64,000 nucleotides of DNA from Solwaraspora sp. WMMA2056 (GTDB lineage Bacteria; Actinomycetota; Actinomycetes; Mycobacteriales; Micromonosporaceae). The notes below the pieces were generated by a model. That model did not search any database. It saw nothing but the letters and a program-made list of their open reading frames with translations, and had not been told where the DNA came from. The number at the start of each line of letters is the position of its first letter. Positions within the stretch are counted from its first letter, which is position 1. Of the stretch, positions 31,427-39,250 are shown piece after piece. A program made the position numbers and the translations under genes. The DNA is taken from assembly GCF_030345095.1 (NCBI RefSeq), contig NZ_CP128360.1, forward strand, positions 6,200,001 through 6,264,000. The letters are read 5' to 3'.

Positions 31427-32509
31427 GTGGACCACGCCCCGACACACCCGGAACACCCGCCGACGGTCGGCACACCGTCGGGGGGCCAGCGCCGGGGCCG
31501 CCGCCGCGGCGAACTGTCCGTCGCGACCATCGCCGAGCTCGCCGGAGTCTCCAAACCCACGGTCTCCAAGGTTCTGAACGGACGAACCGGGGTGGCGCTG
31601 GAGACCCGCCGCCGGATCGAGGCACTGGTCCGCGAGCACGGCTACCAGCGGCCCGGCTCGGTCACCCCGACCGCCGGCGTCGAAGTGGTGTTCTACCAGC
31701 TGGAGAGCCACCTGGCGATCGAGATCCTGCGCGGGGTCGAGCAGGTCGCCCGGACCCACGAACTCTCCGTCGGCTTCACCGAGGTACAGGGCCGTACCGA
31801 CCCGGGCCGGTCCTGGGCCGAGCAGTTGCTCGCCCGCCGGCCGGTCGGCGTGATCGCCGTCTACTCCGCCTTCACCCCCGAGCAGCACGCTCAACTCGCC
31901 GCCAGCGCCATTCCACTGGTGGCCCTCGATCCGGTCGGGGAGCCCGTGCACGCCACTCCGTCGGTCGGAGCCACCAACTGGAACGGCGGCATCACCGCGA
32001 CCCGCCACCTGCTCGACCTCGGACACCGCCGGATCGCCGTCATCAGTGGGCCGATCGAGATGCTGGGGGCCCGCGCCCGGTTGGAGGGCTGCCGGGCGGC
32101 GATGGACGCCGTCGGCGTACGGCTCGACGACGACCTGGTCCGCAGCGGCCGGTTCTACTACGAGGACGGCGCAGCGCTGGGCCGTGACCTGCTCGACCGA
32201 CCCGACCGCCCGACGGCGGTGATCTGCGGCAACGATTTGCAGGCCCTCGGCGTCTACGCCGCCGCTTGGCAGCTCGGCCTGCGCATACCGCAGGACCTGA
32301 GCGTGGTCGGCTTCGACGACATCGACAACGCCCGCTGGTGCTGCCCGCCGCTGACCACCGTACGGCAGCCGCTGGCCGAGATGGCCTCGACCGCCACCGG
32401 GATGGTGCTCACCATGGCGGCCGGCGGGTCGCCGCCGCAGAGCCGGGTGGAGATCGGCACCACCCTGGTCGTCCGGGGCAGCACGGCTGCGCCACCGATC
32501 GTAAGATGA
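31427..32509 (+). CDS. LacI-family transcriptional regulator
   Basis: The 360-residue protein starts at GTG 31427 and has a Pro/Gly/Arg-rich N-terminal tail of about 30 residues. Then comes the LacI HTH (VATIAELAGVSKPTVSKVLN, followed by the hinge helix region ETRRRIEALVREHGYQRPGS). A periplasmic-binding-like sensor follows, with typical strand signatures GVIAVYSAFTPEQ, PLVALDPVGEP, GHRRIAVISGP and LSVVGFDDIDNARWCCPPLT. It is divergent from the CBM2 esterase, and LacI-type palindromes lie in the gap. It likely binds a sugar released from plant polysaccharide and then derepresses the esterase and neighbouring oxidoreductase genes. The ligand is not predictable from sequence. Confidence 0.92.
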   Translation: MDHAPTHPEHPPTVGTPSGGQRRGRRRGELSVATIAELAGVSKPTVSKVLNGRTGVALETRRRIEALVREHGYQRPGSVTPTAGVEVVFYQLESHLAIEILRGVEQVARTHELSVGFTEVQGRTDPGRSWAEQLLARRPVGVIAVYSAFTPEQHAQLAASAIPLVALDPVGEPVHATPSVGATNWNGGITATRHLLDLGHRRIAVISGPIEMLGARARLEGCRAAMDAVGVRLDDDLVRSGRFYYEDGAALGRDLLDRPDRPTAVICGNDLQALGVYAAAWQLGLRIPQDLSVVGFDDIDNARWCCPPLTTVRQPLAEMASTATGMVLTMAAGGSPPQSRVEIGTTLVVRGSTAAPPIVR

Positions 32510-32512
32510 CGT

Positions 32513-32920
32513 ATGAACTGGACACTGGAAGTGGTCGTGGTCCCGGTTTCGGACCTGGACCGGGCCAAGGACTTCTACGCCGGGCAGCTCGGCTTCGTCG
32601 TCGACCACGACACGAAGATCAACGACGAGGTACGGGTCATCCAGCTGACCCCGCCCGGCTCGGGCTGCTCCGTGGTGATCGGCAAAGGCGCGGTTCCGGA
32701 GATGCCGCCCGGTTCGCTACGTGGGCTGCAGCTCGTCGTCGCCGACATCAAGGCCGCGCACGCCGAGCTCAGCGGACGCGGCGTGGCGGTCAGTGACATC
32801 CAGGTCCTCGGCGAGAACCCGCGGCCGGTCCCCGATCCGCTGGACAACGTCGGTTTCTTTTTCTTCACCGACCCGGATGGCAACGGCTGGGCGGTGCAGC
32901 AGATCTCCAGCCGGGCCTGA
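32513..32920 (+). CDS. VOC-superfamily (glyoxalase-like) protein
   Basis: This 135-residue protein has the paired beta-alpha-beta-beta-beta modules of the vicinal-oxygen-chelate fold: LEVVVVPVSDLDRAKDFYAG at the start and NVGFFFFTDPDGNGWAVQQI at the end, where the DPDGN segment is the classic glyoxalase-like motif. A metal-binding Glu or His in the second module is not obvious. The start lies 3 bp after the LacI gene stop, suggesting co-transcription. VOC proteins include glyoxalases, extradiol dioxygenases and antibiotic-binding proteins. Nothing shows which applies here. Confidence 0.85.
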   Translation: MNWTLEVVVVPVSDLDRAKDFYAGQLGFVVDHDTKINDEVRVIQLTPPGSGCSVVIGKGAVPEMPPGSLRGLQLVVADIKAAHAELSGRGVAVSDIQVLGENPRPVPDPLDNVGFFFFTDPDGNGWAVQQISSRA

Positions 32921-32952
32921 GCTGCGCCCACGCAGGCACCGCCGGTGTCCGA

Positions 32953-33573
32953 TCAGGCCGGGGCCTCGGCGAACAGCGCCTGCTCGGCCCGCATCCGCGA
33001 CGCCAGGTCCGTCCGGGGCGGACGGTAGTCGGTGGTGCGGGCTGCGGCGAGCAACGGCGGGTACGGCGCGATCCCGTGCCGCCGGACGTGGTACGCCACC
33101 GCGTCGGGCCAGACGAACCGGCCGTCGGTGCGGTACGTCAGCGGCACGACGTCGCCATGCCCGGGGTCGACCACGTCGACCATCGTCGCCGTGGTCAGCA
33201 GCACCGCGTCGGAACCGTACAGGTAGCCGGCCACCGACTCGCGCTCGGCCGCGTCCAACGACGGCCGGTCGTCAGCGAAGATCGGCCGACCGGCGTCGTC
33301 GACGCCGTCGAAGACCGGGACCAGCTCCGGTTCCGGCGCGGACGCCGCCCACAGCAGGCTCGCGCCGACCAGCGCGGCCCGGTGGTAGGCCGGCAGCGCT
33401 GTGTCCGCGCCGAACACCTCCAATCGGGACGGCTCCTCCCCCGCCTCGCCCAACCGGGCCTGGGCGGTCGCGGTTACCGACACCGGGTCGGCCGTGCCGG
33501 CCACCTCGACCAGGAACACCCATTCGTACGCCGGTGGACACGTCTGCAGAGTGAAGACGCACGATGTCGACAT
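32953..33573 (-). CDS. Hypothetical protein
   Basis: The likely start is ATG at 33573 (MSTSCVFTLQTCPPAYEWVF), giving 206 residues; an ATG at 33597 is also in frame. The protein is acidic, with no signal peptide or long hydrophobic segment, so it is cytoplasmic. Visible parts are AALVGASLLWAASAPEPELV, PSLDAAERESVAGYLYGSDA, and a C-terminal GRFVWPDAVAYHVRRHGIAP. The last resembles proteins of unknown function that are common in actinobacteria, but no domain is recognised with confidence. It converges with the VOC gene (gap of 32 bp) and is divergent from the ABC exporter gene. No catalytic motif is visible. Confidence 0.7.
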   Translation of the reverse strand: MSTSCVFTLQTCPPAYEWVFLVEVAGTADPVSVTATAQARLGEAGEEPSRLEVFGADTALPAYHRAALVGASLLWAASAPEPELVPVFDGVDDAGRPIFADDRPSLDAAERESVAGYLYGSDAVLLTTATMVDVVDPGHGDVVPLTYRTDGRFVWPDAVAYHVRRHGIAPYPPLLAAARTTDYRPPRTDLASRMRAEQALFAEAPA

Positions 33574-33715
33574 CGGATCAACGGGACGTAGCCGCACCGT
33601 TGACCGGCCAGAGCACTGGGGAGTGCCCCAGCCACCCGGCAGTCACACCGTCACACGCTTTCCGTAACATTATCACCACCTAGAGTGTTTGCGCTGCTTC
33701 GATCGAGGGAGCATC

Positions 33716-35755
33716 TTGACACCGCCGACTACCAAGTCTGAGCCGGCCGACGCGGGTTCTCCGAGGAACCAGCCGGCAGGAGAACAACCGGAGGCCGGGC
33801 AACCGGAGGCCGGGCAACCGGAGTCGGTGCTGCCGGAGCTTCGGGCGATGTGGTGGGAGACCGGCGTGCGGGCACGGGCCGAGGCGGGACTGATGGCGGT
33901 CTTCGCCGAGCTGCCCCGCCTGGTCGCCGAGGCCGTGCGGATCAGCTGGCGGGCCGACCGGCTGCGGACCTGCGTGGTGGCGGTCGCCACGATCGGCGCC
34001 GGCACGATGGCCTCGTTCGGGCTGCTCGCCACGCAGCGGGTGCTCGTCGAGCTGTTCGCCGGCGGCCCGACCGCCGACAAGGTGGTCGCCGCCCTGCCCG
34101 CGTTGACGGCGCTGGCTGCGGTCACCGCGATCCGGGCCGGTCTGGGCATCGCGACCGGCTACGCCCAGAACGGCCTCACCCCCCGGGTGGACCGCGAGGT
34201 CGAGCGCGGCCTGTTCGAGGTCACCACGGCGGTACGGCTGGACGCGTTCGACGCCGACGCGTTCGCCGACGACATGGAGCGCGCCACCCGGGGCACCGAC
34301 GCGACCGCGTCACTGGTGCAGTCGTCGATGAACCTGTTCGCCGGGCTGGTCAGCCTGCTCGCGGTGACGGTCGCCGTCATCGTGATCCACCCGCTGTTGC
34401 TGGTCGCCCTGCTCGTCGCGACGCTGCCCAACGCATGGGCGTCGCTGCGGGCCGGACACCTGCGCTACCACACCTGGACCGCCGGCTCGGTACGCCGACG
34501 CCGTCTGTGGATCCTGCACCGGCTGATGGCCGAGCGGGTCTCCGCACCGGAGCTGCGCTCGTACGGCCTGCGGCGGTTCCTGCTGGACCAGTACGACCGG
34601 GTGATGGGCGTGGAGACCGACATCCAGCTTGCGCTGGCCCGCCGGGTCACCACCATGACCAGCGTCGGGTCGCTGGCCAGTGGACTGGCCACCGGTGTGG
34701 TGTACGTCCTGCTCGGGCTGCTGCTCGTCGGTGGACAGATCCCGTTGGCGGCGGCGGCCACCTGCGTGATCGCCGTACAGGCCGCCCAGCGGGCGTTGAC
34801 CTCCGTCACTCTGCACATCGACGGGGTCTACACCGACGGCCAACACTTCAACGACTACACCGGATTCATGGCCCGGGCCGTCGCGTACCTGCCCGACGGC
34901 AGCGCCGAGGTCGGGGTGCGCCCGCCCGGGGCCGTCCCCGAGCCGCTACGGGACCTGACCGTGCGCGGCCTGAGCCTGTGGTACCCGGACCGGGACACCC
35001 CTGCCGTCGACGACGTCACACTGACCATCCAGGCGGGACAAACTGTGGCCTTCGTCGGGGAGAACGGCTCCGGCAAGTCGACCCTGGCCGCGATGATCGC
35101 CGCGATGCGGACCCCGAGCGGCGGCACCGTCGAATGGAACGGTCGACCGCTCGGGCACTGGGACCTCGACGAGCTGCGTCGGCGCATCGCCGTGGTCACC
35201 CAGGAGTACCACAAGTGGCCGTTCACCGCGGCGACCAACATCGCTCTCGGCGACGCCGAGACCGAGCCCGACCAGCAACGGATCGAGGCCGCGGCGCGGC
35301 GCGCGGTCGCCCACGACATGATCCGCGAGCTGCCGTACGGGTACGAGACGCTGCTCGACCGGACCTTCGCCAAGGGCCAGGATCTCTCCGGCGGGCAGTG
35401 GCAGCGCATCACCGCCGCCCGCGGGTTCCTGCGTGACGCCGAGCTGCTGATCATGGACGAGCCCTCCTCGGCCCTGGATCCCCGCGCCGAGGATGCGCTG
35501 TTCCAGGCGATCCGGGACCGACAGGGCACCGCGACGACGATCCTGATCACCCACCGGCTCGCCAACGTCCGGCACGCCGACCGGATCTTCGTCCTGCACG
35601 CCGGCGCCCTGGTGGAGGCCGGCAGCCACGACGAGCTGCTCGCCGCCGGCGGCCGGTACGCCGAACTGTTCACCCTGCAGGCCGCCGGCTACCAGGGCGG
35701 CCCCACCACCGGTACGGCGATCCCCCAGCAGTCCGGACCCGCAACGGCACCCTAG
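33716..35755 (+). CDS. ABC exporter (fused permease-ATPase)
   Basis: TTG at 33716 is preceded by GAGGGAG; an earlier TTG at 33689 lacks a good site. The 679-residue protein begins with a tail containing a 15-bp repeat (GQPEAGQPEA), then six membrane segments in two clusters (e.g. VAVATIGAGTMASFGLLA, LLLVALLVATLPNAWASL, LATGVVYVLLGLLLVGG). The nucleotide-binding domain has Walker A GENGSGKSTLAAM, signature LSGGQWQRI, Walker B LLIMDEPSSALD and the H-loop in ILITHRLANVRHAD. It works as a homo- or heterodimer exporter; no partner gene is adjacent. Its stop TAG is part of the CTAG used as target by the downstream IS701 element and was shared with the convergent sigma factor gene before insertion. 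Confidence 0.9.
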   Translation: MTPPTTKSEPADAGSPRNQPAGEQPEAGQPEAGQPESVLPELRAMWWETGVRARAEAGLMAVFAELPRLVAEAVRISWRADRLRTCVVAVATIGAGTMASFGLLATQRVLVELFAGGPTADKVVAALPALTALAAVTAIRAGLGIATGYAQNGLTPRVDREVERGLFEVTTAVRLDAFDADAFADDMERATRGTDATASLVQSSMNLFAGLVSLLAVTVAVIVIHPLLLVALLVATLPNAWASLRAGHLRYHTWTAGSVRRRRLWILHRLMAERVSAPELRSYGLRRFLLDQYDRVMGVETDIQLALARRVTTMTSVGSLASGLATGVVYVLLGLLLVGGQIPLAAAATCVIAVQAAQRALTSVTLHIDGVYTDGQHFNDYTGFMARAVAYLPDGSAEVGVRPPGAVPEPLRDLTVRGLSLWYPDRDTPAVDDVTLTIQAGQTVAFVGENGSGKSTLAAMIAAMRTPSGGTVEWNGRPLGHWDLDELRRRIAVVTQEYHKWPFTAATNIALGDAETEPDQQRIEAAARRAVAHDMIRELPYGYETLLDRTFAKGQDLSGGQWQRITAARGFLRDAELLIMDEPSSALDPRAEDALFQAIRDRQGTATTILITHRLANVRHADRIFVLHAGALVEAGSHDELLAAGGRYAELFTLQAAGYQGGPTTGTAIPQQSGPATAP

Positions 35756-37311
35756 TAGTACTTTGTTAGGTCGTTGTGGCGTGTCGCTTGTGCGGGCATC
35801 TCGGCGGTGTTTGGCTGCGGTGCGTGGATGAGCTGGATCTGGTTCGGGTACGGGCGCAGTTGGAGGACTTCGCGGCCGGGGTGTTCTCGGGAATGCGACG
35901 GTCGGACCAGCGGGCGACCGGTCTGCGGTATCTGCGTGGGCTGATGCTGGACGGCCGGCGCAAGTCGATGCAGCCCATGGCGCAGCGGCTCGGGGTCGAC
36001 CACCAGCAGTTGCAGCAGTTCCTGACCTCGTCCACCTGGGACGTCGCCGGCGTGCGGCGGCGGACGGCCACGGCCGCGGTCGACCTGGTCGAACCGCGGG
36101 TGTGGGTGGTCGACGACACCGGATTCCCGAAGGACGGTAGGGCCTCGGCGTGTGTGGCCCGGCAGTACTCCGGCACCCTCGGCAAGGTCGCCAACTGCCA
36201 GATCGCCGTGAGCGTCCACGCCGCGACCGACACGGCGTCGGCGGTGCTGAACTGGCGACTGTTCGTGCCGGAGTCCTGGGACGAGACCTGCGTGCCAGGC
36301 CCGGACGGCAAGCCCGAGAACACGCACGCCCGCAGGCTGCGCCAGCAACCGGTCACCCTCGACCAGGCCGGGGCGAAGAAGCCACACGCACGGGTGCGGC
36401 TGCCGCCCGCCGAGCAGATCGATCAGATCCGCAGACGCCGGGCGGCATCGAAGGTCCCCGACACCGAGCGGTACCGGCCGAAGTGGATGATGGCCCTGGA
36501 GATGCTCGACGAGCTGGCCGAGTGGGGGCTGCGTCCGCCGCTGCTGACCGCCGACGCCGGCTACGGCCAGGTCGCCGAGTTCCGTCAGGGCCTGACCGAA
36601 CGCGGTATCGCCTACATCGTGGCGACCACCTCGTCCACGACCGCGCAACCCGGCGACGCCCACCCCGTGCCGGTGCCCTACGCCGGTGTCGGTAAGCACC
36701 CCGGACCGCGCTACCCCCAGCCGGCCCGCAGCCTGAAAGACCTGGCCCTCGCTCACGGCGCCGACGCCGCGCGTCTGGTGCGCTGGCGTCCCCGGCAACC
36801 CACCCGTGACCGCAGCCCGGACCGGCCCGCCGGCGAGCTGTCCGGGCACTTCCTCGCAGTACGGGTGCGTCCCGCCGGCCGGGTGATCCGACGCGGATCA
36901 CAGTGCGGCGATGACGGCGTCCTGCCCGAATGCTGGCTGCTCGTGCAATGGCCTCCCGGCCACGACGAACCCAGCGACTACTGGCTGTCCGACCTGCCCA
37001 CCGACACACCACTCGCCGACCTGGTCCGCCTGGCCAAGAGCCGCTGGCGCGTCGAGCACGACTACCGCGAACTCAAGACCGCCCTCGGCCTTGACCACTT
37101 CGAGGGCCGCTCCTGGATCGGCTGGCACCGCCACGTCACTCTCGCCACGGCCGCCCAACTGTTCCTCACCCGACTACGGACAGCCCGCCCAAAAGCGGCG
37201 GGGCGGACCTGAGCCTGTACACCGTCCTACGCGGACTGCAGTACCTACTCGCGACCTGGCTCGGGTTCTGCCCCCTCTGCCACCAACTGGTACCGACCTA
37301 ACAAAGTACTA
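35756..37311 (+). mobile_element. IS701-family element (1556 bp)
   Basis: Perfect 18-bp terminal inverted repeats (TAGTACTTTGTTAGGTCG) bound the element. CTAG at 35752-35755 and 37312-37315 is its 4-bp target duplication, the preferred target of IS701 elements. The insertion sits exactly in the CTAG that forms the stop codons of the convergent ABC exporter and sigma factor genes, and duplication leaves each gene with its own intact TAG. It encodes a single DDE transposase on the plus strand. Confidence 0.93.
35776..37301 (+). CDS. IS701-family transposase (frameshifted in a G run)
   Basis: The transposase reads from GTG 35776 (GTG at 35824 is an alternative, giving VDELDLVRVRAQLEDFAAGV). The DDE residues are Asp in VWVVDDTGFPKDG, Asp in LLTADAGYGQVAEF and Glu in KSRWRVEHDYRELKTALGLD, all as expected for the DDE_5 superfamily. 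As given, the frame stops at 37212 after ARPKAAGRT. One missing G in the GGGG run at 37200-37203 explains this: the restored frame reads KAAGADLSLYTVLRGLQYLL and ends at the TAA 37299-37301 (508 residues), matching the usual IS701 C-terminus with a CPLCHQ end. A base-calling error is more likely than real inactivation. Confidence 0.85.
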
Positions 37312-38232
37312 CTAGGGCTCGAGCGTGGCGGGCATGCTGAATGCGGCGACGTGACTGGCACCGATGAAGGCGTTGCTCTCTACGATCTTCCCGTTCTCGA
37401 TCCGGAGTACGTCGACGACCAACGCCTCGTAGCGCGGGCTACCGGGCCGGCGGAGATAGTTGATCAGTGCCGGGCGCCCGTTGGCGGAGGTGGGGAACGT
37501 ACGCCAGTCGAGCGGTCGGCCGAGGAACTCCGCAGCCGCGTCGATCCCGACGACCGGCGGCTCGGGGGGCATCGTGATCCGTACGTCCTCGGCAAGCAGT
37601 GCCCGGATCGTCTCCGGGTCCTTGGCGTTGGCGTAGCGGCGCAGGACCTCCTCGTCCTCACTGGTGAGCCGTGGGCGGCGCCAGTCCTCCGGGTCCGACG
37701 GAGCGTGCCGCCGGAGGGTGTGGCGGGCCCGCTGGATGAGGCTGTTGACGGCCGCTACGGCGGTGTCGAGCGCGGCGGCGATTTCCTGCGGCGTCCAGCT
37801 TAGGACGTCGCGCAGCACGAAGGCCGCCCGCTGCCGCGGCGGCAGGTACATGAGCGCTGCGATCACGGCAAGCTCGACGGTCTCCCGGGCGGCGAGTCCG
37901 GTCTGCGGATCGTCGGCGAGCAGGGCGTCGGGATAGGGGCCGAGCTCGGTGGACCACTCCAGCGGATCACCGTACGGAACTGTCCGGTGACCGGCCGCCT
38001 TGCGGCTGTCGAGGAAGACGTTCGTGGCGATCCGGTAGAGCCAGGTGCGCGCTGACGCCCGACCCTCAAAGCGGTCGCGAGCCCGCCAGGCACGGAGGAA
38101 GGTCTCCTGCACAAGGTCCTCCGCGTCGGTGACGTTCCCGGCGAGGCGGTAGCAGTGGACGTGTAGCTCACGCCGGTGCTCGCCGAAGGCGCGCTGCAGC
38201 CAGATCGCCTGCTCGTCAGACGAGTCGGACAT
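37312..38232 (-). CDS. ECF-type sigma factor with SnoaL-like C-terminal domain
   Basis: ATG at 38232 with GGGGGAACCAC was chosen over an upstream ATG at 38295. The 306-residue protein has sigma region 2 (CYRLAGNVTDAEDLVQETFL and RTWLYRIATNVFLDSRKAAG), then region 4 (MYLPPRQRAAFVLRDVLSWT with the HTH TPQEIAAALDTAVAAVNSLI). An extra domain of about 110 residues follows, of the SnoaL/NTF2 type (RALLAEDVRITMPPEPPVVG). This layout is typical of large ECF sigma factors in which the C-terminal domain replaces an anti-sigma factor. The gene is divergent from a DUF899 gene, with a 17-bp dyad between them, and probably controls both. Its stop codon lies in the IS701 target duplication. Confidence 0.9.
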   Translation of the reverse strand: MSDSSDEQAIWLQRAFGEHRRELHVHCYRLAGNVTDAEDLVQETFLRAWRARDRFEGRASARTWLYRIATNVFLDSRKAAGHRTVPYGDPLEWSTELGPYPDALLADDPQTGLAARETVELAVIAALMYLPPRQRAAFVLRDVLSWTPQEIAAALDTAVAAVNSLIQRARHTLRRHAPSDPEDWRRPRLTSEDEEVLRRYANAKDPETIRALLAEDVRITMPPEPPVVGIDAAAEFLGRPLDWRTFPTSANGRPALINYLRRPGSPRYEALVVDVLRIENGKIVESNAFIGASHVAAFSMPATLEP

Positions 38233-38291
38233 GTGGTTCCCCCGGAGCTGAGTGGTCCTCACGACCGTACTGACGACTGCGGACCCATCCA

Positions 38292-38308
38292 TCATCGGTT
38301 ACCGATGA
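38292..38308. promoter_or_regulatory. 17-bp perfect dyad between sigma factor and DUF899 genes
   Basis: TCATCGGT-T-ACCGATGA is an 8+1+8 bp perfect inverted repeat. It lies 60 bp from each of the divergent starts (38232 and 38369), close to symmetric. It looks like an operator for a dimeric repressor or activator. The binding protein is unknown. Confidence 0.5.
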
Positions 38309-38368
38309 CGATCGCCGACTCTGTCGTCTGTACCTGTGACCGATCCCCACTCCACGAAGGAGACAGCC

Positions 38369-39076
38369 ATGACGGCAACCCCCGCGTCCAGCGCCGCCGC
38401 GCCTCCGGTCGTCGACCGGGAGACCTGGCTGCGCGAGCGCGAAGAACTGCTGGTCCGGGAGAAGGCCCATACCCGCGAAGGAGACGCGATCGCAGCTGCT
38501 CGTCGTCAGCTGCCGATGACCTTGATGCCGGCGGTGACGGTGCGGGGCCCTGGCGGGGACACCTCGCTGGTGGAGGTGTTCGAGGGTCGCCGGATGCTCA
38601 TCGCCTACTTCCACATGTGGCACGACGGCAAGCCGTACGAGCATCAGTGTGAGGGGTGTACCTTCTCGACCTGTCACATGCAGATGCTGGACTACCTGCA
38701 CGCTCGGGACGTCACCTACGCCGTGTTCTGCGAGGGGCCCTACGACGAAAGTGCCCCGTTCGCGGAGTTCATGGGCTATAGGTTCCCCTGGTATTCGGCG
38801 AAAGACTCTGACGCGGCTCTGGCCGACGGTCGCAATTTCGGGTTCATCGCGTGCTACCTGCGCGACGGCGACCAGGTCTACGAGACCTACTGGACCACCG
38901 GGCGGGGTGTGGAGGCGTTGATGACCACCTACCACGCCCTGGACCTCACAGTGTACGGCCGGCAGGAGAACTGGGAAAACTCGCCTGAAGGCTGGCCGCG
39001 GGTCACCGGGCACCCGTGGCGTCTCGACGGCCGCCCCACCGCGCAATGGTCACGCCCCGGCGTCGCACCACGATGA
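38369..39076 (+). CDS. DUF899 thioredoxin-like protein
   Basis: ATG at 38369 with GAAGGAG is the best start and gives 235 residues. It belongs to the DUF899 family, a thioredoxin-fold relative. Recognisable segments are VVDRETWLREREELLVREKA and RRQLPMTLMPAVTVRGPGGD near the start, then HEQC-like HQCEGCTFSTCHMQMLDYLH (cysteines where the thioredoxin active site would be) and YRFPWYSAKDSDAALADGRN. The end WPRVTGHPWRLDGRP is usual for the family. The function is unknown; proteins of this family are often encoded next to ECF sigma factors with SnoaL-like domains, as here, suggesting an oxidative or electrophile stress response. That link is inference from context. Confidence 0.88.
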   Translation: MTATPASSAAAPPVVDRETWLREREELLVREKAHTREGDAIAAARRQLPMTLMPAVTVRGPGGDTSLVEVFEGRRMLIAYFHMWHDGKPYEHQCEGCTFSTCHMQMLDYLHARDVTYAVFCEGPYDESAPFAEFMGYRFPWYSAKDSDAALADGRNFGFIACYLRDGDQVYETYWTTGRGVEALMTTYHALDLTVYGRQENWENSPEGWPRVTGHPWRLDGRPTAQWSRPGVAPR

Positions 39077-39250
39077 CGTCCTGATGATCGAGGTGATCAT
39101 GCTCGGGTCGGCTGCGGTGTCAGCTGCTGCTGCGTCGTGCCCCGGGCGGGCGCTTCCGGCAGAGCCCGAATGCTTGCGGGTGCGACGGTGGCTGTCACGG
39201 TCGCGGTAACCCTCGACGCCGCACCGGTTGTGCAGCACGCGGACACGCTG

